Shown piece after piece: positions 1 through 8,600 of a stretch of DNA of 8,802 bases. The DNA lies in the NCBI GenBank assembly GCA_002366885.1, contig DFCD01000036.1, positions 24,822-33,623 on the forward strand, read 5' to 3'. The translations under genes were made by a program, and so were the position numbers. The notes under the pieces were generated by a model. It saw only the letters and a program-made list of their open reading frames with translations, was not told the DNA's origin and made no database searches. Each line of letters starts with the position of its first letter. The first letter of the stretch is position 1. This stretch comes from Verrucomicrobia bacterium UBA3063 (GTDB taxonomy: Bacteria > Verrucomicrobiota > Verrucomicrobiia > Methylacidiphilales > Verrucolacustridaceae).

Positions 1-756
1 GCCTTCCGCGCCAAGCTGGAGGAGGCGGCCGACTTCCTCGACTTTTTCGTCGATTGGCAGAACCAGCAGGAGGGAACCAGCCCGACGGGACGGCGCAGGG
101 TGGTCGAAGCGGTGGCCGCCCTGCTCGGGAAGGTGGAGAATGCGGTGAGCCGGACAGGGTTGGTCACCAAGGCCGCCATGAAGCTTGGTTTGGGCGAGGG
201 GCTGGTGCGGGAGGAAGTGGAAAAGGCAAGGAAACAGGTGAACCTCCGGGCCGAAAGGGAATCGGCCGAAGCCAAGGCGCCGGTTTCGGGAGGCAAGGCG
301 CTGGAAGTTCATCCCGTCATCCGGGAACTGCTCTTGTTGGTGATGGGTTCTCCCTCGCGTCTTCCGGAAGTCGAGCGGCGGGTTGATGAGGTGTGGCTGA
401 AAAATCTGGCGGGAGAAGGGCTGTACCTGAAGATCCGTGACCTTTATCGCGACGATGCCTGGACGGGATTGGCGGATTTGTTGCCGCACCTGGAAGGGGA
501 AGAGCAGGATTTTGTGACCGGCTTGGAGGCCGGGGTCTGGGAAAAACATCCGGAGAACGATTGGGATGGAGCCTTGGAGCGGTTGGCGTGGAGAATGGAA
601 GGTGACTTTTTGAGGCGGGAAGCCGAGATGCTTACTGCCAGGTTACGCACGTTGCACCAGGGGGATCCCGACGTCGCGGAAGTCCTTCGTCAGCAAGGCG
701 AACTGCTGAAGAAAAGGGCGCGTTTGACACAGGGGGCCGCGAAAGCTAATTCTTAA
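1..756 (+). CDS. dnaG: DNA primase DnaG, C-terminal part (5' truncated by window edge)
   Basis: Frame 1 is open from the first base to TAA at 754-756, giving 251 residues of a gene that begins left of the window. DnaG makes RNA primers at the replication fork and docks on the DnaB helicase through its C-terminal domain. The zinc-binding and most of the TOPRIM catalytic part would lie off the left edge. The visible segment opens with ADFLDFFVDW, then a helical stretch typical of the end of the RNA-polymerase domain (VVEAVAALLGKVENAVSRTG, KLGLGEGLVREEVEKA). A charged linker follows (about residues 75-100), then a helical bundle (about 103-240) with VHPVIRELLLLVM and NDWDGALERLAWRMEGDFL, which matches a helicase-interaction domain in size and position. 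The assignment rests on this pattern and on rpoD following directly, the usual dnaG-rpoD order; the catalytic motifs cannot be checked here. Confidence 0.85.
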   Translation, partial: AFRAKLEEAADFLDFFVDWQNQQEGTSPTGRRRVVEAVAALLGKVENAVSRTGLVTKAAMKLGLGEGLVREEVEKARKQVNLRAERESAEAKAPVSGGKALEVHPVIRELLLLVMGSPSRLPEVERRVDEVWLKNLAGEGLYLKIRDLYRDDAWTGLADLLPHLEGEEQDFVTGLEAGVWEKHPENDWDGALERLAWRMEGDFLRREAEMLTARLRTLHQGDPDVAEVLRQQGELLKKRARLTQGAAKANS

Positions 757-802
757 TCTTTATGTTTGATGTCTTTTTCGTTGATGGGGAGTGGTTTTCC
801 GC

Positions 803-2639
<1,837 letters not shown>

Positions 2640-2647
<8 letters not shown>

Positions 2648-2668
2648 AACGCAGAGCGTTTCAGAGTT
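2640..2668 (+). terminator. Perfect 13-bp hairpin enclosing the rpoD stop codon
   Basis: AACTCTGAAACGC at 2640-2652 is the exact reverse complement of GCGTTTCAGAGTT at 2656-2668, with a 3-base AGA loop. The rpoD TGA (2645-2647) is inside the 5' arm. No run of T follows (CGTTGAAGTTTA), so it is not a canonical intrinsic terminator. It could mark the mRNA 3' end, protect it from exonucleases, or assist termination. The stem is seen directly; the role is inferred. Confidence 0.5.
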
Positions 2669-2675
2669 CGTTGAA

Positions 2676-2757
2676 GTTTAGGATTAAGGTTCAGTAACTC
2701 GTTGGGCAGTCGGCCCATGGCCTGAAAATATTCTTAAACCTAAACCTAAACCTAAAC
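2676..2757. repeat. TAAACC hexamer array with an imperfect inverted partner
   Basis: Positions 2735-2757 hold 3.8 tandem copies of TAAACC (telomere-like, TTTAGG on the other strand). About 55 bases upstream, 2676-2694 (GTTTAGGATTAAGGTTCAG) is an imperfect reverse complement of CTGAA...CTTAAACCTAAAC at 2722-2745. The two could therefore form a bulged long stem, with a smaller GGGC/GCCC stem (2704-2707/2713-2716) in the loop. It occupies the spacer between rpoD and the tRNA gene. No coding frame with a convincing product is seen here. A repetitive intergenic element is likely; its family is unknown to me. Confidence 0.6.
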
Positions 2758-2768
2758 ATCGCCCGGGC

Positions 2769-2796
2769 TTGAGTGGTCGAATCTTTAAGTTACGAT
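2769..2796 (+). promoter_or_regulatory. Candidate sigma-70 promoter of the tRNA-Ala gene
   Basis: TTGAGT (2769-2774) and TACGAT (2791-2796) are separated by 16 bases, each matching four of six consensus positions. The first tRNA base is at 2807, eleven bases past the -10 box, so a short 5' leader removed by RNase P would result. Seen by eye only. Confidence 0.35.
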
Positions 2797-2806
2797 ACTC
2801 GGTGAT

Positions 2807-2879
2807 GGGGGCATAGCTCAGCTGGTAGAGCGTCTCGTTCGCAATGAGAAGGTCAGGGGTTCGACTCCCCTTGCCTCCA
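2807..2879 (+). tRNA. tRNA-Ala, anticodon CGC
   Basis: A complete 73-base cloverleaf can be drawn: acceptor GGGGGCA/TGCCTCC (2807-2813 with 2872-2878); D arm GCTC/GAGC (2816-2819 with 2828-2831); anticodon stem TCTCG/TGAGA (2833-2837 with 2845-2849), loop TTCGCAA with anticodon CGC at 2840-2842; T arm AGGGG/CCCCT (2855-2859 with 2867-2871), loop TTCGACT; discriminator A at 2879. The third acceptor pair is G3:U70, the main alanine identity element, which agrees with an anticodon reading GCG codons. The 3' CCA is not encoded (AAAAA follows), so it must be added by CCA-adding enzyme. The 41 bases to the next gene's stop show no strong terminator. Confidence 0.96.
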
Positions 2880-2920
2880 AAAAACGGTTTCCTCGTTCCG
2901 TCTTCCAACCTCGGGCCAGC

Positions 2921-5278
2921 CTAAATCCGCGGCCAACCGGGAACGGTCTGTTCGAGATATTTCCGCATGCTGTCCCACGCCGCGGCGTCGCGACCCTCCT
3001 CGGCTTCGACTCGTGAGCGCAGCCACCAGAAGTAGGGCGGCGCCTCGGGGCGTTCGGTGATTTTTTCCAAAACCACCCGGGCGCCGGTCAGGTCGCCGTT
3101 CTTTCTGCGGGTCTCGGCGAGCATGAAGGCCGCCCCGTAGTCGCGGGGGCTGCGGTACCATCTCGATTCCGCCTGCGGGGCCGGGCAGGGGTTCTCCGGC
3201 AAAGACGGGGCGGCAAGATGTTCCTGAACGAGCTGCAGGGCTTCGCGTGATTTGCCCGTCTTTGCCCGAAGTTGCGCCAAAACCGGCCAGCTGGCCTTGT
3301 TCCAGCTGGGATTTTTTTCGAGAAGGGACTGAAGGGATTCCGTTTCTCCCCGGCGGGCCCAGGCCGCAAAGAGGCGGGCGAGGGACTCCTCGGACCAGTC
3401 GTTCAGTTCCGGATGGGAAGCGAGGAGTGCGGCCACGGCGGGATGGAACTCCTGGGGAGGCAAGCCCGCCAGGTAAAGGGAGATCAGCCGGCTCTGGTTT
3501 TCGATCATCGGAAGAATATGGGGGCGCAGGGCCGGTGATTTGCCGGAAAGCCGGATGATATGCTCCAGCACCCGCTCGGGGCCCCCATCCCGGGCCTGGT
3601 ATTCCAAGGCACGGCGCAGGGCCTCCCGGTAGGCGGGCAGGGCGAGCTCCGGGCGATCCGGCAGGATCTCGGTCCAGGCGGCCGCCTGATCCAGCGGCAC
3701 GGAGAGCAGAAAGGGTTCCAGCCGGGACTGGATGGCAAATTCTTCCGCCGCTTCGGCCTCCGTGTCCTCGAAGAAAAGCAGGGCTTTGCCGTGGAGAAAG
3801 CGGAGAACCTGGTCGTAGGGGGCTGCCTGGATGCCCTGTTCCGCCGCTTGCAGGGCGGTTTCGGCGTCACCCTGTTTCCAGGCCGTGCCCACCGCCACCT
3901 TGGCGCGTTCCGCGGCGACCGTGGCCGGCCAGCTGCGGTTTCCGGCCACTCCCCAAAACCACGCAAGGCTGCCGGCCAGGAGCAGGATTCCCCCGGCCCG
4001 AAAGAAAAAAACCTCCCAGGGCCGGGCGGCCTGATCCTCTTCTTCCCTTTTCCGTGCGCAGACCAGGCCGGCGACCAGCAGGATCGGCCAGACCGTGCCG
4101 ATGCGGTGCCCGGGGACATCGACAAGGGAGTGCAGGGCGAAAGCGATGACGGCGGCTCCTCCGGCCGAGCGGGTGATCCACCCCTCCCGGTTGCGTCCGG
4201 GACCGGCGGCACGTCCGAGGGCGACGGCTCCCCCGAAAAGAAGGATGGCGGCGGGCCATCCGAACTCGCACACCAGCCAGAGCCAATCGCTTTCCGGATG
4301 AATGGCGGTCGACTGGTTGGAAAAAGTGCGGTGCCGGTAGGGGGGAAACAGGTAGCGGAAATTTCCCGGTCCGGTTCCCAGCCAGGGCAGATCCGCCGAA
4401 AGATCCCATGCATCCCGCTGGAGCAAAAGACGGAAGTCCAGGGTTTCCGTCTCCTCCGTTTCTTGCGAGCCCGAGGGGATTGTGGCGGTGGCGGATCCCA
4501 TCCACGGTTTTTTCATGCGTTCCAGGGGCCTGGCTCCCTGAAAGAGAAGCACCGTGGCCGCCAGGGCGGCACCCGCAAGAAGAAGAATGCCGATCCGCCT
4601 GTCCGGACCCCCGGTGGCCAGACCAACCGCCCACAAAACCAGGCCGAGGAAAAATACGGCCAATCCGCCCCGGGAGGAGTTTGCGGCGAGGCAGGTAAGG
4701 GCGGCTAGGATGCCCAGGAAGGAAAAAATTGCGGGTGCGAAATTCTTTCTGCGGATATCCGCGTAAACCGTGCCGACCAAAAGGATGGCGGCGATCGCCA
4801 GCCAGTTGGACATATGGTTGGTGTTGGGAAAAATCCCGTAGGCCTGGGGTGAGGTGAAGGGGAAGGGCCAGCGTTGAACCCGGCAAATCAGGGCGACCAT
4901 GCCGACGCTCGCCACGACCCAACCGTAGGTGCGGAAAATGCCGATGCGTTTTTTTTCCCCTTGGGGATTCCCTAGAACCCAACCGAACCAAAGCAGAGCG
5001 TTGGCCGCCAGAAACACTGATTCAAGGGAAACGCCTAGCTGGGAAGTCGTCGTTTTGGCCAGACTCTCAGGGACCGGTTGAAACCATGCAGAGAGAATTC
5101 CCAAAAAAATAAAAATTAATGTTAATGGATAAAAAAACAGGGGAAGCTTCGATTTTACGGAAAAAAATAAAATGCATAAACAATTGATAATTAGGAATAA
5201 AGGTAAATAAAACGGATCGAGCATTCCTCCAAACAAACTGGAAATAAGAGCATAAAAAAGAATTAAGTAATTGATCAT
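2921..5278 (-). CDS. O-antigen ligase/Wzy_C-like polytopic membrane protein with C-terminal TPR-like domain
   Basis: Roughly 785 residues (786 if the adjacent TTG at 5281 is the start; numbering below uses 786). Residues 1-445 are strongly hydrophobic, with about 12 likely membrane segments. They carry the family hallmarks: FPNTNHMSNWLA (151-162, His156), ANSSRGGLAVFF (200-211, Arg204), and a large extracytoplasmic loop (about 250-335) with LGTGPGNFRY (301-310) and HPESDWLWLVCEFGW (328-342, His328, Glu330). Proteins of this family (WaaL, Wzy polymerases, PglL-type oligosaccharyltransferases) transfer or polymerise undecaprenyl-linked glycans in the periplasm; sequence alone does not tell which acceptor is used. 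Residues about 455-786 are soluble and helical with TPR-like pairs (DAETALQAAEQGIQAAPYDQ; SREALQLVQEHLA; LTGARVVLEKI) ending at GWPRI and TAG. No Shine-Dalgarno precedes ATG 5278. Met20 has GGAGGA directly against it, too close to be a good site. The first ~62 codons are AT-rich, unlike the rest. The gene is monocistronic here and divergent from the secreted-protein genes. Confidence 0.88.
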   Translation of the reverse strand: MINYLILFYALISSLFGGMLDPFYLPLFLIINCLCILFFSVKSKLPLFFYPLTLIFIFLGILSAWFQPVPESLAKTTTSQLGVSLESVFLAANALLWFGWVLGNPQGEKKRIGIFRTYGWVVASVGMVALICRVQRWPFPFTSPQAYGIFPNTNHMSNWLAIAAILLVGTVYADIRRKNFAPAIFSFLGILAALTCLAANSSRGGLAVFFLGLVLWAVGLATGGPDRRIGILLLAGAALAATVLLFQGARPLERMKKPWMGSATATIPSGSQETEETETLDFRLLLQRDAWDLSADLPWLGTGPGNFRYLFPPYRHRTFSNQSTAIHPESDWLWLVCEFGWPAAILLFGGAVALGRAAGPGRNREGWITRSAGGAAVIAFALHSLVDVPGHRIGTVWPILLVAGLVCARKREEEDQAARPWEVFFFRAGGILLLAGSLAWFWGVAGNRSWPATVAAERAKVAVGTAWKQGDAETALQAAEQGIQAAPYDQVLRFLHGKALLFFEDTEAEAAEEFAIQSRLEPFLLSVPLDQAAAWTEILPDRPELALPAYREALRRALEYQARDGGPERVLEHIIRLSGKSPALRPHILPMIENQSRLISLYLAGLPPQEFHPAVAALLASHPELNDWSEESLARLFAAWARRGETESLQSLLEKNPSWNKASWPVLAQLRAKTGKSREALQLVQEHLAAPSLPENPCPAPQAESRWYRSPRDYGAAFMLAETRRKNGDLTGARVVLEKITERPEAPPYFWWLRSRVEAEEGRDAAAWDSMRKYLEQTVPGWPRI

Positions 5279-5281
5279 CAA

Positions 5282-5417
5282 TATTATATAAAAATACTAT
5301 TTATGTATATGTAAGCAAACATTTTGCGCACGTTTCTTTTCTAGAGTCATATAAATGAAATATTTTTGTCACTTTTAAGACCTTGAATTTTTCTCATTCT
5401 TGCTTATCTTGTTTTTT
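5282..5417. other. AT-rich divergent intergenic region
   Basis: This 136-base gap separates the divergently read ligase-like gene and the small secreted-peptide gene and should hold both promoters. The sequence is dominated by A/T. On the minus strand a perfect TATAAT (5288-5283) lies five bases before ATG 5278. That would place transcription at or inside the start codon, implying a leaderless mRNA, a different start, or that the box is unused. A small GCAAA-CAT-TTTGC hairpin lies at 5315-5327 and a TGCGCA palindrome at 5325-5330. I see no RNA gene in it. Confidence 0.6.
5383..5410 (+). promoter_or_regulatory. Candidate promoter of the small secreted-peptide gene
   Basis: TTGAAT (5383-5388) and TATCTT (5405-5410) are 16 bases apart, each with four matches to the sigma-70 consensus. 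Transcription would begin near 5417-5418, essentially at the ATG. That fits the lack of any Shine-Dalgarno before this gene and would make it leaderless. Weak evidence in an AT-rich region, where such boxes arise by chance. Confidence 0.25.
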
Positions 5418-5573
5418 ATGAATAGACATCATTTGTTTGTTGTAACGGCCATGCTTGTTATTTTTGGAATAGTAAGCGCACACGCCCAAACGACCCGCCG
5501 GCCGCGTACCCAGGCCCCCACCACCACCACCACCAGCACCAACACCACGGTGACGGTGATCAGCAACAACTAA
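5418..5573 (+). CDS. Small secreted Thr-rich peptide (51 aa), unknown function
   Basis: ATG 5418 to TAA 5571-5573 encodes 51 residues. The N-terminus is a textbook signal peptide: short basic start (MNRHH), hydrophobic core LFVVTAMLVIFGIVS, and an AHA-Q cleavage motif after residue 23. The predicted mature peptide (24-51) begins QTTRRPRTQAP and continues with five threonines in a row (ACC codons, 5520-5534), ending VTVISNN; 12 of its 28 residues are Thr. It has no cysteine and no recognisable domain. The first third is AT-rich and the mature part GC-rich, so the coding signal spans a composition change. No Shine-Dalgarno precedes it. It ends 61 bases before the giant secreted protein and may be co-transcribed with it. 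Possible roles are a secreted or surface peptide, a glycosylation acceptor, or a translated leader of the downstream gene; none is demonstrated. The signal peptide is the main argument that it is real. Confidence 0.65.
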   Translation: MNRHHLFVVTAMLVIFGIVSAHAQTTRRPRTQAPTTTTTSTNTTVTVISNN

Positions 5574-5591
5574 AACCTTTGAACGAATTCC

Positions 5592-5629
5592 CCTCCTTGC
5601 CGCTCTAAGCAAGACGCATGCGAAGGAGG
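5592..5629 (+). promoter_or_regulatory. Hairpin that would sequester the Shine-Dalgarno of the giant secreted protein
   Basis: CCTCCTT at 5592-5598 is the exact reverse complement of AAGGAGG at 5623-5629, the ribosome-binding site for GTG 5635. With a one-base bulge (G5622) two more pairs can form (GC 5599-5600 with GC 5620-5621), leaving a 19-base loop. Folding would hide the Shine-Dalgarno, so initiation could depend on opening by temperature, a protein, a ligand, or translation of the small upstream gene that stops 18 bases before the hairpin. The complementarity is seen; regulation is inferred. Confidence 0.5.
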
Positions 5630-5634
5630 ATATC

Positions 5635-8600
5635 GTGAACTTCCCTCTCCCCCAATCTTGTTCGAAATTTTTTGGGGGAGCCCTTTTGTCCGGGTTGATG
5701 ATGGCGGGGGCAAATGCTGCGACCCAAAGCTACTCCACTGCAGGAACCTCGACCTTTACCGTTCCGGCCAACGTCACATCGATTCAAATCACCCTCACTG
5801 GGGCCGCGGGCGGATCGGGGGGCGGCGATGGAAGTAACTCTGGTGGCAGCGGTGGACCCGCTGGTCGGGTGACGGGAACCTTGGCCGTGGTTCCCGGGGA
5901 CACCCTTTACATTAATCTTGGAGGCGCTGGATCGAACGGAGGCAGTAGCGTATCGGATGGCGGCGGAGGTGCCGGGGGCGCGAATTCCGGGGGAAGGGTA
6001 AGCGCCGCGAGCGGTGGCGCCGCGGGAGGCTTAGGAAGTTCGGGAGGTGGCGGCGGAGGTGGCGGGAGCGCCTATGTTCGTCGGCTCTCCAGTGGCGTTT
6101 TCACGGACATTGCGGAAGCGGGCGGTGCCGGGGGTGGCGGCGGTGCAGGAAACACCTCTCCCAATCAAGCCGGTCTGTCTGGCACCACCGGCTCCTACGT
6201 CTTGCAGTATACCGGGAGTGCTGGAACCAGTCGCGGTAGCACTAACGACGGCGGCGGGGGTGGTGGCGGAGGCACCGGGAAGCGGGGCGGTGCCGGCGGA
6301 GGTCTTCGCACCTCGGGAAACACGGATTCCGGCGGAAACGGGGGCAACGCAGGGGAGAACGACACCACCGGCCTGACCAGCGCCTCCACATCTTATGTGA
6401 CGGTTTCGGCGGGGGCAGCTGCGAGCGCCACGCTGGTCTACACCGCCTTGCCCTCGGCTCCGGTGATTAGTTCCGCAACTGCCACCGACACGACGGTGAC
6501 GCTCTCCTGGTCTGCACCAGCCTCCGGCCCCGCGATCACGGATTACATTATCAAGTATCTTGATCCCATCAGCTTCAATTGGGTGACGTTTAACGATGGT
6601 GTCTCCACTTCCACCTCGGCCACGGTGACCGGTCTGAATCACAACAGCCTCTACGCTTTCCAAGTGGCCGCGGTGAATGCCGATGGCACCGGCGCTTACT
6701 CCAACCCGTACGATATTTCTACCTTGAAGAATTTTCTCCTGACGGTGTCCGGAGGTTCCTCCTCCTATACCCTGCTCGGTTCTGCCGTGGCGGTGGATCC
6801 CAGTTTGACCATCGTGGACCAAACTTCGAGAACGAACACTGCTGCCAAGTTGCAGATTTCTTCCGGATTCCAGGAGGGTGACACCCTGGCGTTGCCGACT
6901 GGTGGCGCCGCTGCCGCCTTCCCCGGAATCACCGGCAGCTACAACGCCACGAATGGAATTCTGACTCTCAGCGGTTCAGGGACGGCCGCGACCTACCAAG
7001 CCGCGCTGCGAGCCATTACTTTCTCCACGACCAACACCTCGACTTCACCCCGAACCATCGACATCACCCTCGGTAACGCGATTGCTTTTGGGGACCATTT
7101 CTACGAGGTGGTCACCAATTCGGTTTCTTGGCCCACGGCTAGGTCCGGGGCACTGGCGAAAAGCCTTTTCGGCATTCCCGGCTATTTGGTGAACGTCACT
7201 TCCTCGGCAGAAAACTCTTTCATCCTCTCCAAGGTTTCCACCACGGCCTGGATCGGGGCCTCGGACAGCGGGACCGAGGGAACATGGAAGTGGATGGACG
7301 GACCGGAGGCGGGCACGACTTTCTGGATCGGCACCGGAACCGGCAGCGCCCAAGGGGGGCAGTACGCGAACTGGAACACCAATGAGCCGAATGATTCAGG
7401 TGGAGGGGAAGATTACGCCTCCATCTATTCCGGAGTCGGTGTCAGCGACGGAAAGTGGAACGACTACGGCGGCAGCGGTCCCTATATCGTGGAATACGGC
7501 AATCCAAATGCCGTCATCACTTTTAGTGGGAGCAAGACCCTTTCCGTCCAACAGGCCTCCCAAACGATTACCTTCAATACTCTTCCCTCCAAGACTTTTG
7601 GGGATGCGGCTTTCAATCTGACCGCAACGGGAGGGGGCTCCGGTAACCCCGTCACTTATTCTTCCTCCAATACCAACGTGGCGACGGTCTCGGGAAGCAC
7701 GGTGACGATCGTGGGTGCGGGCTCGACGACGATCATGGCCAACCAAGCTGGAAACTCCAACTATTCAGCTGCGCCGGCGGTGAATCGAACCCTGACGGTT
7801 GCCCGGGCCTCCCAGACGATCACCTTTGGTTCTTTGGCGGCGGTGAACTACGGGGGTGCGGCCTTTTCCCTGGGTGCGACGGCAAGCAGCGGGCTGGTGG
7901 TGACGTATGCTTCTTCCAACCCCAATGTGGCGACGGTTTCGGGGAGCACGGTGACGGTGGTGGGGGCGGGCTCGACAGTGATCACGGCCAGCCAAGCGGG
8001 CAACGGGAACTATCTGGCGGCAGTGGATGTGCCGCAGACGCTGACGGTCAACTCGGTGCGGCAGTCGGTGGCGGGGACGACGGTGACCTTGGACTTTTCG
8101 GAGGGGGCGGTGGGCAATTCGCTGAGCTACGCCAACAACTGGTCGACGAGCGACACGGCCGCCCGGCCGGATGGCTACGCGCAGGACGGCACGAATCTGG
8201 CGGGATTTTTGGGCGGGTACAACACGGGTCCGTCGGGGGCGAACACGCAGCTGACCTATGGTTTTGATCCGGGGTCGAGCGACCGGTACGTGTTTGCGTG
8301 GACGCAAAACATCTCCAGTTCCTCGGCGGATTATCCCGGCAGCGACATTTTCGGTTGGAAGTTCCTGTCGGGCGGTACGGAGGCCTTCTCGGTGAAGTTT
8401 CTCAACGACACGACCACGGCGCGGGATCTGAAGGTGCAGGGCTACAGCGGTGCGGGCACGGCCCTGGCGATCAGCGACGGGCAGATCAACAACCTGTTCA
8501 TCGACCGGGGCGAGGCGTGGAAGTTCCGGGCGACGGCGGATTTGGCGGGGGACAAGTGGTCGCTGGACGTATGGAGGAATGATCTGAACAACTGGTACGG

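Noticed and set aside
724..753. Perfect TTGACA (724-729) at the end of dnaG as a possible internal rpoD promoter
   Set aside because: At 16-18 bases spacing the -10 position reads like TAATTC, a poor match; only half a promoter is supported.
2684..2908. 74-codon minus-strand frame with GSRTPDLLIANETLYQLSYA
   Set aside because: This is the familiar false protein from reading a tRNA gene in antisense; the tRNA-Ala at 2807-2879 explains it completely.
3505..4991. Long out-of-frame ORFs on both strands inside the ligase-like gene (e.g. 3560-4708 plus, 3867-4991 minus)
   Set aside because: Products rich in Arg, Pro and Gly with no domain pattern, whereas the 786-codon minus frame shows membrane segments and family motifs.
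5301..5420. AT-rich gap considered as a replication origin
   Set aside because: No DnaA boxes (TTATCCACA-like) are visible, and the divergent gene starts explain the AT-rich stretch better.
5803..6363. Gly-rich repeated DNA (GGC/GGT/GGA runs) considered as a collagen-like or CRISPR-like repeat array
   Set aside because: No Gly-X-Y periodicity and no regular repeat/spacer pattern; it is a low-complexity glycine-rich protein segment.
6031..8582. Antisense and shifted frames across the giant gene (6031-6822, 7396-7746, 7765-8307, 8298-8582)
   Set aside because: They mirror Gly/Thr/Val-rich repeats of the real frame, which is open for 1056 codons with a strong ribosome-binding site and clear modules.
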